Positions 12,159-22,872 of a DNA stretch of 64,000 nt are shown piece after piece. Positions within the stretch are counted from its first letter, which is position 1. The number at the start of each line of letters is the position of its first letter. The translations under genes were made by a program, and so were the position numbers. Where the stretch lies: NCBI RefSeq assembly GCF_045679555.1, contig NC_092093.1, positions 68,400,240-68,464,239 of the forward strand. The letters are read 5' to 3'. Below the pieces are notes generated by a model. It was not told the origin of the DNA and did no database searches. It saw only the letters and a list, made by a program, of their open reading frames with translations. The stretch is from Salvelinus alpinus (lineage: Eukaryota; Chordata; Actinopteri; Salmoniformes; Salmonidae).

Positions 12159-12775
12159 TATCTTTCTATCTGATTAAAGAGATTAAGTCCAGACAGGTTG
12201 GGCCTATTTTAGGCAACTTTCTGAATGGGCATAGAGAATTAGCGAACTCGTACACGCACACCCACCCACCTAAAAGGACCCATTATTAATTAAAGACGCC
12301 TGCGGCGCATCTCACTCAGACACAAAATCACATTTCTCCTTTCCCAAAAACGTATTAAAAACCTTGCCTTAGCTTCAAATCATTTCTGTAGGATATCAAA
12401 AATGAGTCTACATTATAGGACAATGCTAAATGAATAGCCTACTGTATCATATAAATTGAGAAGTAAAGTTTCAAGGGGGAGATATAGAGACAGCTGTGAT
12501 ATAGGCTATATAAATCTAAAATTGACAACCATTAGAAAATAGAAAAACATGCACGCAACCTGTCCATAGCCTAATGATCAGCCGTTGACCAATTTCAGGC
12601 AAGCAATTGGTGGTTATGTTGACACTACATTTGAATTTGAGTGCTTTATCTAAATCTGTGCAACCACTTACTGATAAGGGTCAACTCCGATGGAATGTTT
12701 CATGGTTGTTTACAGCACAAGTGGTCGCTTAGATTCACTTTAGCAGTCCTATAATACACAACCTAATAGAGGGGT
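12159..12775. other. Intronic DNA, no element recognised
   Basis: AT-rich intron sequence between the minisatellite and a repeat-flanked Tc1 element. No exon with acceptor and donor is visible. Confidence 0.4.
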
Positions 12776-12832
12776 CTCCAACCTTTTCTAGCATGAGAGA
12801 TACTTAAAAAACAAATTAAATGTTGTGATATA
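12776..12832. repeat. Short dispersed repeat flanking a Tc1 element
   Basis: The phrase gtctccaaccttttctagca, then atgaga...acttaaaaaac...tgttgtgata, precedes the Tc1 left end here. It recurs almost unchanged at 38441-38502, again directly before a Sleeping Beauty-type left end. It is either an unclassified repeat that both elements entered, or evidence of a segmental copy. Confidence 0.7.
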
Positions 12833-14470
12833 GAGTTGAAGTCGGATGTTAACATACACCTTAGCCAAATAAATTTAAACTCCGTTTTTCCACAATTCCT
12901 GACATTTAATCCGAGTAAAAATTCCCTGTCTTAGGTCAGTTAGGATCACCACTTTACTTTAAGAATGTGAAATTTCAGAATAAAAGTAGAGAGAATGATT
13001 TATTTCAGCTTTATTTCTTTCATCACATTCTCAGTGGGTCAAAAGTTTACATACACTCAATTAGTATTTGGTAACACAGCCTTTAAATTGTTTAACTTGG
13101 GTTAAACGTTTCAGGTAGCCTTTCACAAGCTTCCCACAATAAGTTGGGTGAATTTTGGCCCATTCCTCCTGACAGAGCTGGTGTAACTGAGTCAGGTCTG
13201 TAGGCCTCCTTGCTCACACACGCTTTTTCAGTTCTGCCCACACATTTTCTATAGGATTGAGGTCAGGGCTTTGTGATGGTCACTCCAATACCTTGAATTT
13301 GTTGTTCTTAAGCCATTTTGACACAACTTCAGATGTATGCTTGGGGTCATTGTTCATTTGGAAGACCCATTTGCGACCAAGATATAACTTCCTGAACGAT
13401 GTCTTGAGATGTTGCTTCAATATATCCACATAATTTTCCTCCCTCATGATGCCATCTATTTTGTGTAGTGCTCCAGTCCATCCTGCAGCAAAGCACCCCC
13501 ACAACATGATGCTGCCACCCCTGTGCTTCACGGTTGGGATGGTGTGCTTCGGCTTGCAAGCCTCCCCATTTCCTCCAAACATAATGATGATAATTATGGC
13601 CAAACAGTTCTATTTTTGTTTCATCAGACCAGAGGACATTTCTCCAAATAGTACGATCTTTGTCCCAATGTGCAGTTGCAAACCGTAGTCTGGCTTTTTT
13701 TATGGCGGGTTTGGAGCAGTGGCTTCTTCCTTGCTGAGCGGCCTTTCAGGTTATGTCAATATTGGACTCATTTTACTGTGGATATAGATACTTTTGTACC
13801 TGTTTCCTCCAGCATCTTCACAAGGTCCTTTGCTGTTGTTCTGGGATTGATTTGCACTTTTCGCACCAAAGTACGTTCATCTCCAGGAGACAGAACGTGT
13901 CTCCTTCCTGAGTGGTATGACGGCTACGTGGTCCCATGGTGTTTATACTTGCGTACTATTGTTTGTACAGATTAACGTGGTACCTTCAGGCATTTGGAAA
14001 TTGCTCCCAAGGATGAACCAGACCTGTGGAGGTCTATAATTTTTTTTCTCAGGTCTTGGCTGATTTCTTTTGATTTTCCAATGATGTCAAGAAAAGAGGC
14101 ACTGAGTTTGAAAGTAGGCCTTGAAATACATCCACAGGTACACCTCCAATTGACTCAAATGATGTCAATTAGCCTATCAGAAGCTTCTAAAGCCATTAGA
14201 TTATTTTCTGGAATTTTCCAAGCTGTTTAAAGGCACAGTCAACTTAGTGTATGTGAACTTCTGACCCACTGGAATTGTGATACAGTGAATTATAAGTGAA
14301 ATAATCTGTCTGTAAACAATTGTTGGAAAAATTACTTGTGTCATGGACAAAGTAGATGTCCTAACCGACTTGCCAAAACTATAGTTTGTTCACAAGAAAT
14401 GTGTGGAGTGGTTGAAAAACAAGTTTTAATGACTCCAACCTAAGTGTATGTAAACTTCCGACTTCAACTG
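12833..14470 (-). mobile_element. Sleeping Beauty-type Tc1/mariner element, full length, decayed
   Basis: A 1638-bp element bounded by inverted termini of the type agttgaagtcggatgttaac (left) and its complement acttccgacttcaactg (right), next to TA. Inner repeats (gtgggtcaaaagtttacata near 13035, and the facing copy near 14250-14270) match the IR/DR organisation of the salmonid Sleeping Beauty-type family. The transposase gene is on the minus strand and is broken. Length is that of an intact member, so both ends and the coding region are kept. It sits in intron 2 of the coiled-coil gene, in the sense orientation of that gene. Confidence 0.93.
13095..14090 (-). pseudogene. Tc1 transposase pseudogene (Sleeping Beauty type)
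   Basis: Reading from about 14090 downwards, the minus strand shows the start of a Tc1-like transposase (paired helix-turn-helix region), the conserved HGGGSIMLWGCF-like block (here RGGSIMLWGCFAAG), the NDPKHTS block with the second catalytic Asp (13335-13385), and a C-terminal ELKKRV-like segment near 13220. The longest open piece is 13280-13603. Frameshifts and stops separate the pieces, so no active transposase is made. Exact CDS ends are approximate. Confidence 0.85.
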
Positions 14471-14566
14471 TACTCATTTTTTTCTAGCTTTCAAATAGGC
14501 ATATTCTTCTCTTCCGTGGGTCCTTAGTGTAGAAGAGAAAGTAGCGCACTGTTTTCTGTAAATATA

Positions 14567-14735
14567 CAGTACCAGTCAAAAGTTTGGACACACCTACTTA
14601 TTCAAGGGTTTTTCTTTATTTTTACTATTTTCTACATTATAGAATAATAGTAAAGACATCAAAACTATGAAATAACACATATGGAATCATGTAGTAACCA
14701 AAAAAGTGTTAAACAAATCAAAATATATTATGTAG
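14567..14735. mobile_element. Truncated Tc1 terminus (cagtaccagtc family)
   Basis: Begins cagtaccagtcaaaagtttg after TA and matches the first 165 bp or so of the Tc1 copy at 19766-21198, then stops. It has no transposase and no second terminus: a solo end remaining after deletion. Confidence 0.85.
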
Positions 14736-15783
14736 TCTTTCACTCTCAAAATTACAACTGTTCATAGAAACAACAAAATTGGATGTTCTGAGTCCATGCC
14801 AATGCTTAAATCACAACAGAATACTATTTTTTTTTAGGTCTGGAAGAAAACTAATACATTTAGATTTAAGTGTAATTCCCCTTTAATTGTGCATCTGGCC
14901 CTTTAATTGCGCATCTAGCGAGTGAGGAATGTGCCGTCTAATGTGCTGGTCTAGTGATGGTTCTGTACTGCTGCAGCTCATTTCATGGCAAACAGCCCAA
15001 CACTCTTAACCGCTAGGCTACCTGCAGCCCTAATGAACAGCAATGTAGTTTGAAAATTATTTCGAGCAATTACAAACTAATAGGCCTAGGCCTATTCGAG
15101 CAGAGAAGCATCAATCCATCCTCTTGCTTTCTGAATGGCTATAAAAAAAGGCTACAGCGTTGGCAATGAACTAGCGAGGAAGTTTGAATGGCGAGAGTGA
15201 CGTGTAGCTCTGGTGTGAGCACATTGGCTAAATTGATACAATGCTGCACTGATGCATTACAAACGTAAAAAACAGGCGGAGAGAAATGTATTCATTAATT
15301 CACACAACAAACCCACAGACCTGTCAGTGGCAGGCCGCAATGTCCCATATAACAACTTCTATTGGTCAACAGCTTATTTTCGTATGCAAAAATCAAACCT
15401 GTTCCGAATAAATAACTGACGGATTGCGGCAGGACAATATTTAGCAATTGGTTTAAACGGCGTCATAAACAAGACATGATCGTACTTATTTTTTTCTCCC
15501 AAATTATTTGGATGAAAATAACAGACTTTGTGAGAACGGGCCTTAAATGATCATGCTCTTTATGTTGTCGTTGATTAGCCCTTGAATGTCTCTAGCATTC
15601 TGCCATGATTAGATTCCAACAATGGGGCTGTGTAAAACTACATTCACATATCAAATCTATAGGGAGGCAAGCCCACGCCCACTCACAAGCCAGCTGAAGG
15701 CAAAAGCATGCAAAAGCAAAGCAGGGATGGAGGGAGGGCAACGTAGGCCTAACACAAAGGAAGAAAATAGACATGAGGCTTAC
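14736..15783. other. Intronic DNA, no element recognised
   Basis: Intron 2 sequence next to exon 2 of the coiled-coil gene. No convincing exon or repeat is visible. Confidence 0.4.
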
Positions 15784-15933
15784 ATGAATGATTTGATCAG
15801 AGGTGCGTAGCTTGGCCTCTATGGTGCAGACTCTGTTATTGGCCTCTGTTTCCAGGTCCTCCACTGTCTGGACCAGCACTTGGTTCTGTTCACCCAAGTC
15901 GTTCACATAGGACTGGAGGATACGGACCTTCAT
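15784..15933 (-). CDS. Unrecognised coiled-coil protein, coding exon 2
   Basis: A 150-bp phase-0 exon on the minus strand (50 residues, M-K-V-R-I-L-Q ... D-Q-I-I-H). The acceptor is ...tgtttgtag above 15933; the donor is gtaagc from 15783. The peptide is rich in Leu, Glu, Gln, Asn and Val with heptad periodicity and contains DLGEQNQVLVQTVEDLE, a typical coiled-coil segment. Both neighbouring exons join in frame without residue loss. Internal Met at the exon start is not the initiator, because exon 1 joins directly to it. Confidence 0.8.
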
Positions 15934-17430
15934 CTACAAACACAACAACAACAGAATAACAGATGTGATAACTACATGTGATGTTGTGTGTCTCTGTAAA
16001 CAACAGATAAGTAGCCTAGACGCAATGTTGTGTGTCTTTGTAAAGCACAGATAAGTAGCAGACATGTTGCATTGCGTGCGTTTGTTAATGGTTTTAAATT
16101 GCACTCCCAATATAGCAACATACTGTTCATACATGAATGATGTTTTTCATCATAAAAGGCATTTTCAACAACAGAACATAGACAAAAGTTTAAGACAAGA
16201 AGACCTCTTGACGTCAATAGCTGCTTTTGTTTGCTATGTTGGTAGTAATGTACTAACATGTTATTTTCTAAAGGTGCACAGTAGCCCTTGTATTGACAGA
16301 CAATCTAGACTCTAGAGAGATGCTGGTGTACTTACTACTGTTTATATGTAGGCCAGGCCTGGGTCTAGGACTCGGCCTCACGTCATTCTCTCAATCTAAT
16401 TATTCTCAAATATCTTACAATGTTGTTATAAATAGACTACGTTATAAATATGTTATGCCTGTGTAGCGGACGTGAGATGGCCTCATGGTTTTGTGATGAG
16501 GTTTCCCTGCCTGCGACATCAAAATCAGTGTCACCACGCTCACATGATGCATAGGCTTTAGCTCAGCAGCTAACACAGTCTTGCAGCACGTAGACGACCC
16601 AGGTTGAAACCTAGTCAGTCACATATACGGCCTAGGCTTACATTTGGAGAGCAGGAGGTTGAAGAGTGACTGTCCACGTCATCCTTGGGTTATGGCTAAC
16701 CTTGTTAGATATCTCCAGTACTGGACCAATTGACCAAAGTCCATCTTTGAAACCTTGTTACATTTCCTTTGATGTACAGCCCCCTGACTTACAGGCTGTG
16801 TCTAAATGATCTCACATGACAAGCCCTGACGATTAGAATGCTTTTAAACAAGACTGCCGGTCCACGTCTCTGTTTCAGCTGCTCAGATGGACGACTAATG
16901 TAATTTACCACCTGTTACAAGTGCTGTGGCTTCATAAAACCAGCTCTGTGCTTCCCTCTGTTATTTGTCTAGCAATAATCATCATGATTGTGCTCACTGA
17001 CTGTAGATAGTGTTTTGTTCTTTTTTATTTGTCACAATTGGTTACAGAGAAGGAGTAGGTATATACAGAGGACAGAGAGCTAAACTTAATACAGTAACTT
17101 GAGTGGCCTTGTCCAATTGGCTACCTGGCTATGTTGCCAGCTTGCTCTAATGTTATGTGAATTGATATAACGCAATATATTGTAGCAGTTGAGAGTGGGT
17201 CACACGGTCTTAAACTGGCAGCAACCATGCCGAGGGTGGGGTTACGATTTAGGTTATTTATGGAATTAGGTTAAGGTGAGAAAATGGTTAGGGTTAGCTA
17301 AAATGCAAAAAAATAAAAATACGTCAATTTGACATAAACGGTATTCCATCTAGCTATGACCATAATGAAGACATAATGATAGAAAATGACCTGCTGTGAA
17401 ATTAAGTGACACTTCACCAGGTTCACCTAC
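15934..17430. other. Intron 1 of the coiled-coil gene, nothing else recognised
   Basis: About 1.5 kb of AT-rich sequence between two consensus splice sites (gtaggt donor at 17430, tag acceptor at 15934). A short direct duplication of tgttgtgtgtct...gtaaa...cagataagtag occurs at 15982-16013 and 16026-16056. No transposon was recognised. Confidence 0.55.
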
Positions 17431-17679
17431 CTGTAAAATGTCCTCATTTGTGCCCCCTCTTGTATCAAACTCTAGGCGTCTCAACCTCTCCTCATACAGC
17501 CCCTTGAACTCATCCAGGAGGTGTTTCATGTTCTTGGTAACAGTACAGTGAATGATCTCACCACCATGATCAGCATCAACTCTTGACGTCGAGTTGTTCT
17601 GCTGTGGCTTGTCACTTTTGTGACCAGACCCCTGTGATTTTTCCCCGGACAGAGTGGACTTTTTGCTCTTGTAATCCAT
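17431..17679 (-). CDS. Unrecognised coiled-coil protein, coding exon 1
   Basis: First coding exon, minus strand, 83 codons. ATG at 17679 lies in a good context (AAAATGG); an upstream GTG in the same frame at 17697 is not used here as a start. Residues 1-45 are Lys/Ser/Gly-rich and look disordered; from about residue 50 (TKNMKHLLDEFKGLYEERL) the sequence becomes helical and acidic/basic. The exon ends ATT-TTA-CAG with donor gtaggt. Exons 1-3 give 177 residues, N-terminal disorder plus a long coiled coil, as in centrosomal, ciliary or cytoskeletal proteins. No family name can be assigned. It is transcribed divergently from PEX2, with about 1 kb between the start codons. Confidence 0.78.
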
Positions 17680-18236
17680 TTTGCTAGTTCGTCTCACTGA
17701 AAACGTAACTGTCTTTTCGGTTAACTTGCTAAAACATTACTCAAATGACCTCACAGGGATTCATTATCTAACGTTAACTTGCTAGCTATCATGCTTTGTT
17801 TATCATCACTCAGAGTTGCTCTCTTCTTGTTTCGGTCTGTTGTCTCGATAACTATGCTGTATAATGACAAACAAAACTCTACTGTCAACATTGGCTTATA
17901 GACATGGTTTTTCAAAAAATATCATACTTTCCATGTGTATCGTTAAAAAGTAAAAGTGATTGTAGAAAAGTTGGTTGTTAGGTCGGTAACTACAACCATC
18001 AGTTTCCAGTGTTGACGTGTGCGAGAAGTGCTTGCAAATAGTTAGTAGCCCGCCCTTTGAAGGGATACGATTGGCTCAAGCAGCTTTCCGTCTGCAAATG
18101 TGCAGTGTTGATTGATCGAGATACTGTAACGTCATGGTCGACTGAGTTATTTGAGGTATTGTCCCTTATGCACTTTATGCGGTTGTTACCCGCCGTGATT
18201 TTAATATTTACCTCGCTGTTGCGTTACACGTTTGTT
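17680..18236. promoter_or_regulatory. Upstream region and likely promoter of the coiled-coil gene
   Basis: Sequence upstream of the minus-strand start. It contains a CCAAT-type box (gattggct at 18069-18076), a GC-rich patch (gcccgccc at 18048) and no TATA box at a convincing distance. It forms the left half of the divergent intergenic region shared with PEX2. Confidence 0.5.
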
Positions 18237-18478
18237 CAATTTCAAATAAAGGGGCTTTATTGGCTAGTGAAACATATCAAATGTCATAGTATGTCTATAT
18301 ACAGTGTTGTAATGATGTTCAAATAGTTTAAGTACAAAAGGGAAAATATAAACATAAATATCGGTTGTATTTACAATGGTATTTGTTCTTCACTAGTTGC
18401 CCTTTCCTTGTGACAACAGGACACACAAATCTTGCTGCAGTGACGGCACACTGTGGTATTTCACCCAATAGGTATGAC
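18237..18478 (-). mobile_element. LINE 3' fragment in the divergent promoter region
   Basis: Reverse complement of the LINE 3' end at about 8165-8516: the caataaagcccctttg terminus lies at 18237-18260 and the C-terminal coding part near 18400-18478 (acagtgtgccgtcactgcag on the minus strand). It is 240 bp long, 5'-truncated, and lies between the two divergent genes, 5' truncation being usual for target-primed insertion. Confidence 0.85.
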
Positions 18479-18479
18479 A

Positions 18480-18653
18480 GTGTGCACCCTCACTTTAATC
18501 AGCGACCTAATGCAATTGGCTAAACTTGCTTGCTGCTGCGCACTCATTTGTCGATTGGCCCGTTCGCTTTTAGAGGAGTGGTTAGCGTTGACAACCCGGA
18601 AATGAAGAGTGCTTTCACATCTAGGTGACAAACGGTCGATTTCAAGCAAAACA
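18480..18653 (+). promoter_or_regulatory. Putative PEX2 promoter and 5' UTR
   Basis: TATA-less sequence upstream of the proposed PEX2 start. It has two inverted CCAAT (NF-Y-type) boxes, attggct at 18517-18523 and attggcc at 18554-18560, spaced 37 bp, then an ETS-type core cccggaaatg at 18595-18604. This arrangement is common in housekeeping gene promoters. The 5' UTR probably begins between 18580 and 18610; the start point is inferred, not seen. Confidence 0.6.
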
Positions 18654-18657
18654 ATGG
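18654..18657 (+). CDS. PEX2: PEX2 coding exon 1 (4 nt, ATGG), proposed
   Basis: Exon 2 of PEX2 begins in phase 1 and has no in-frame ATG before the conserved region, so a start exon ending one base into codon 2 is required. At 18651 the sequence is acaATGG|gtaaat: an ATG with good context, one extra G and a GT donor. Joined to exon 2 (ct tct acc...) it gives Met-Ala-Ser, the same first three residues I recall for mammalian PEX2. CCAAT and ETS motifs lie directly upstream. The call is an inference from phase, motif and promoter position; another small exon inside the 21.6-kb intron cannot be excluded. Confidence 0.62.
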
Positions 18658-18954
18658 GTAAATATATATCAATATTTTTGTCATATGAAATACAATGCAT
18701 TGCCAAGTTATATTAGCTGCATATTCCAATTACATTTAAACGGCAATCGATATATTTGCGCGAGATATATTGCAAACAGTGGGCAATGCATATGCTACTT
18801 CGTTGGAATGTTTACCTTATGTGCCATGTCTTCTGTGCTTTGATTTGCATTATGTACAGTTCAGTATCGATGAGCTGTGTCGCTTTCAAATACTATCTAC
18901 TGCACACTATCAAAATGACAGTATGGCGGTCAAGCTGGGGTCTATTCACTAGGA

Positions 18955-19230
18955 ACGAAACGGGGGACCTACCTGAATCTGTCCAATATAAACTATTGTT
19001 TTCGTTGCAAAACGCTACTCTTTGGACTAATGATTACATCCCTGGTGTGTATAAATTAGGTATCGCAATGGGAACCGTTTAAGAACCAAACGGAAGCAAA
19101 TATAGGAAAGGGGAGGAACTTACCTGAATTTGTCCAATAGAATCTCTCGTTTCGACGCAAACCGTCTCCCCTTTGGCGTAAACGGTTTCTGTTGCAAAAC
19201 GTTTTGCAGCGGAGGAAAGGTTCTGCAACA
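18955..19230. repeat. Diverged tandem pair of a short dispersed repeat
   Basis: Two related blocks about 150 bp apart: acctacctgaatctgtccaa...ttgcaaaacg from 18969 and acttacctgaatttgtccaa...ttgcaaaacg from 19120. The motif recurs in salmonid DNA from memory; the class is unknown to me. No gene is supported here. Confidence 0.5.
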
Positions 19231-19765
19231 ATCGATGTAATTAATACAAACGTGTACTACATTTGTTTTCTAGAAATTCCAATGACGTGTTTCACTTTGA
19301 CAGCAAGCTGCAGTTGTATCATGACTAGGGCTGGGAATTGCCAGGGACATCAAGATCCAGATATTATCAAGGTGTCGATAGGATGTGTATTGTGATTGGA
19401 TTTTCAAAACATATTGTTCACCATATGCCTGCTGCAGAAAGACAAGAGAGCCATGATAAATGAGTTTTGATCAGTCGTGGAAATAAAAGTGCTGAAAACT
19501 AATTGGCTCCCTATTTAAAGAGAAGATGGAGAACACGCTATGAAGGAAAAATACTGGAGTTTTGGTGCAGGTATAGCCAACTAGCGGCAAAATAATATTG
19601 CGATATTGTCAAAAAGATATAATACGATATATATCGTCAAAAATAACAATATGTAACTGTATCAATTTTCCCCCTTCACTAATCATGACCTTAATACCCA
19701 TTACTTGAATATCATAAGAACACCACTTGAATATCAATATTAATCCAACCATATATATATATATA
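19231..19765. other. Intronic DNA of PEX2, no element recognised
   Basis: AT-rich sequence ending in a short (AT)n run that serves as the TA target of the next Tc1 element. Confidence 0.4.
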
Positions 19766-21198
19766 CAGTACCAGTCAAAAGTTTGGACACACCTACTCAT
19801 TCTAGGGTTTTTCTTTATTTTTACTATTTTCTACATTGTAGAATAATAGTGACGGCATCAAAACCATGAAATAACATGGAATCATGTAGTAAGCAAAAAA
19901 AGTGTTATTTTAAATTTGAGATTCTTCATGAGGTGGCCACCCTTTGCCTTGATGACATCTTTGCACTAGCTTGGCATTCTCTCAACCAGCTTCATGAGGT
20001 AGTCACCTGGAATGCATTTCAATTAACAGGTGTGCCTGTTAATTGTCAGTATTATGGCAAGAACAGCTCAAATAAGCAAAAAGAAATGACAGTCCATCAT
20101 AAGTTTAAGGTCAATCAATCTGGAAAATTTCAAGAACTTTGAAAGTTTCTTCAAGTGCAGTTGCAAAAACCATCAAGCGCTATGATGAAACTGTCTCTCA
20201 TGAGGACCGCCACAGGAAAGGAAGACCCAAAGTTACCTCTGCTGCAGAGGATGAGTTCATTAGTTACCAGCCTCAGAAATTGCAGCCCAAATAAATGCTC
20301 CACAGAGTTCAAGTAACAGACACATCTCAACTTCAACTGTTCAGAGGAGACTGTGAATCAGGCCTTCATGGTCAAATTGCTGCAAAGAAACCACTACTGA
20401 AGGACACCAATAAGAAGAAGAGACTTGCTTGGGCCAAGAAACACGAGCAATGGACATTAGACCGGTGGGAATCTGTCCTTTGGTCTGATGAGTCCAAATT
20501 TGCGATTTTTGGTTCCAACCGCTGAGTCTTTGTGAGATGCAAAGTAGGTGAACGGATGATCTCCGCATGTGTGGTTCCCACCGTGAAGCATGGAGGAGGA
20601 GGTGTGATGGTGTGGGGGTGCTTTGCTGGTGACACTGTCAGTGATTTATTTCAAATTCAAGGCACACTTAACCAGCATGGATACCACAGCATTTTGCAGC
20701 GATATGCCATCCCATCTGGTTTGCACTTAGTGGGACTATCATTTGTTTTTCAGCAGGACAATGACTCAACACACCTTCAGGCTGTGTAAGGGCTATTTGA
20801 CCAAGAAGGAGAGTGATGGATTGCTGCATCAGATGACCTGGCCTCCACAATCACCTGACCTCAACCCAATTGAGATGGTTTGGGATAAGTTGGACCGCAG
20901 TGTCAAGGAAAAGCAGCCAACAAGTGCTCAGCATATGAGGGAACTCCTTCAAGACTGTTGAAAAGCATTCCAGGTGAAGCTGGTTGAGAGTGCCAAGAGT
21001 GTGCAAAGCTGTCATCAAGGTAAAGGGTGGCTACTTTTGAAGAATGTGACATATAAAATATTTTTGGTTACTACATGATTCCATGTGTGTTATTTCATAG
21101 TTTTGTTTTCATCACTATTATTCTACAATGTAGAAAATAGTAAAAATAAAGACAAACCCTTGAATGAGTAGGTGTGTCCAAACTTCTGACTGGTACTG
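19766..21198 (+). mobile_element. Tc1/mariner element (cagtaccagtc family), decayed
   Basis: Inverted termini cagtaccagtcaaaagtttg at the left and the complement caaacttctgactggtactg at the right, both in TA-rich flanks. At 1433 bp it is shorter than a 1.6-kb family member, with small deletions (one near 19905). The transposase is on the plus strand and disabled. A truncated end of the same family is at 14567-14735, and a right-hand fragment is joined to another family at 47383-47631. Confidence 0.92.
20055..20960 (+). pseudogene. Tc1 transposase pseudogene
   Basis: Fragments of a Tc1-like transposase in several frames: an N-terminal ARTAQISK-like start near 20058; [12 protein letters not shown] with the first catalytic Asp (20476-20515); [13 protein letters not shown] (20586-20625); FQQDNDSTH with the second Asp (20748-20774); and PQSPDLNPIEMVWDKL with the final acidic residue (20849-20895). 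Several in-frame stops (for example tga at 20523) and frameshifts break it. Confidence 0.85.
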
Positions 21199-22726
21199 TG
21201 TATATATAGTGAATACTGTATATAGGCTATATTATAACAGGAATTATCCCCATAGGTATTAATTAGTGTACTGTACATTTGATTATTGCAGTAGGCTATA
21301 CTGCCATTTCAGCCTGAAGCTTAACTCACTCCAGGCCAGTCTAAAAGCAGAGAGAGAGAAAGAGATGTCATTATTTCTGTACAGTAGATGATTTTATTGA
21401 TTTTCAAGAGGCCACTCACTCCATCCCTCCCCTCAATCATCGTCCTCTATTCTATTCATTTTTTTTATTCCATCTCTCTTTTACAATTACTCTGTAGCTG
21501 GCAATTTTGCCTCGTGCCAACCTAATCCTCTGACTGATTATCACGTAATGCTCTTGCCTTATTATCAAAATGGAGGAGCTTTGCGTTTTTTGTTAAATGG
21601 CTGATATGTGTAGACTTTACGAATTAAGAACTAGGAATGAGTGTTGTTATCAAGAGAATCTAGAGCAGATGATTACACTGGATGAGAGAGAGAGAACACT
21701 TAGCATATTGAGTGGGTTTTTAAGGGAATCTGTGAAGTTAAACTGGGGTGTGATCTCAGCTAGAGGTCAAGAGGTCAGCTATAGATTTCTCTAACAGGCA
21801 TTAACATGGACACAGCTTTGTCTGCTGCACTCATTTGAAAAAGCTCTCTACACTCAGGCCCTGTCCTCTAAAAGGGTTGTTCAGTAGGAATGTTTGTAAT
21901 GAATCCAAAGTTCAAATGTCGGCAGGGGTAGTCGTCTGACAGACTGTGTTTGAACTTGGTTCGTCTAGCCTAAAAGCCTCAACACTGTTTGCCTGTTGAG
22001 CTAAAGCCTAGGCATTTGCTTGGGGAGCTAACGCAAGCCTTCAGGCCTCAGACGAGTTTAGGCTACTCATCACGCCAGCACGTTTCTGTGAAGTATTTTT
22101 ACTGTGATGAGTGACTGCTCCAGACATGAGCACATCTTTTAACAGCATTCTTTGTCCGCTTTAGAGAGAGAAAAAAGCATTGCTTGGGTCTTCACAAGCC
22201 AGGGTCTGTCTGGCACTCTAGCATGTTAAGCATTCCATTTGCTCAATCGTTTTAATTGCTGTGTACAACTGATAAAACATGAGAACAAAAGTTTGCACAT
22301 CATCGTTTGTCTTCTGTCCTGCATTAGTTGATCAAATATTCTTAACGCTACACATTTTATTTGCATGAGGTTAGGCCATGGCAGTTGCGCATTACTTCAT
22401 CAGACACAACAAAAAATGTCTCATTCATTAACTGTTCTTGCTTCACCATTCAATGCACTTCCTTGGCCTCCTAAATGTTTCATGAGTTTTTAAGTTGTTT
22501 TCCTGCAAACCCTGCTGTACTTATTACTCATACAAGCTTTGTATCTTCCACCTTTGTACTCACAAAATCAATTAATTCTCCTAAATAATTTATGTTCTGA
22601 GCAAACCAGATTAAGCAGAGCACAAATCTTTGTGTCAGGCAGAAGTGATATTTTTTTCAGGCATTAACTAGGCCCCCCTCGCCCTCTGGCTCTCTATGGT
22701 GTTAGGTAGAGGGTTGCAAAATTCAT
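21199..22726. other. PEX2 intron 1 DNA, no repeat family recognised
   Basis: About 1.5 kb without a recognisable element or exon. The part near 21480-21610 is non-repetitive and could be conserved regulatory DNA, but nothing in it proves that. Confidence 0.4.
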
Positions 22727-22872
22727 TAAACTTTCAATAAATTCCCTGGTTTTCCCAAATTCCCGGAATCAGGAGGGAATAAGCAGGAAATCCGGGATCC
22801 TCCAACCAGGATTTCTGGAAATCCGGGGAATTTGTTGAAAGTTCCAACCCTAGTCAGTTTGCAACCCTAGTC
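22727..22872. mobile_element. Short foldback MITE
   Basis: About 145 bp with imperfect inverted ends: gggttgcaaaattc...actttcaataaattccctgg at the left faces ccggggaatttgttgaaagt...aaccctagt at the right. It has no coding capacity. The length and terminal pattern match short non-autonomous foldback elements of teleosts; the autonomous partner family is unknown. Confidence 0.75.

Noticed and set aside
11088..12173. 361-codon repeat protein (and the 323-codon antisense frame)
   Set aside because: The period of 36 bp keeps frames open on both strands. It lies in an intron and has no splice or codon-bias support.
18756..19082. 108-codon frame after PEX2 exon 1
   Set aside because: No coding similarity, overlaps other open frames and a dispersed repeat; it begins inside the inferred intron.
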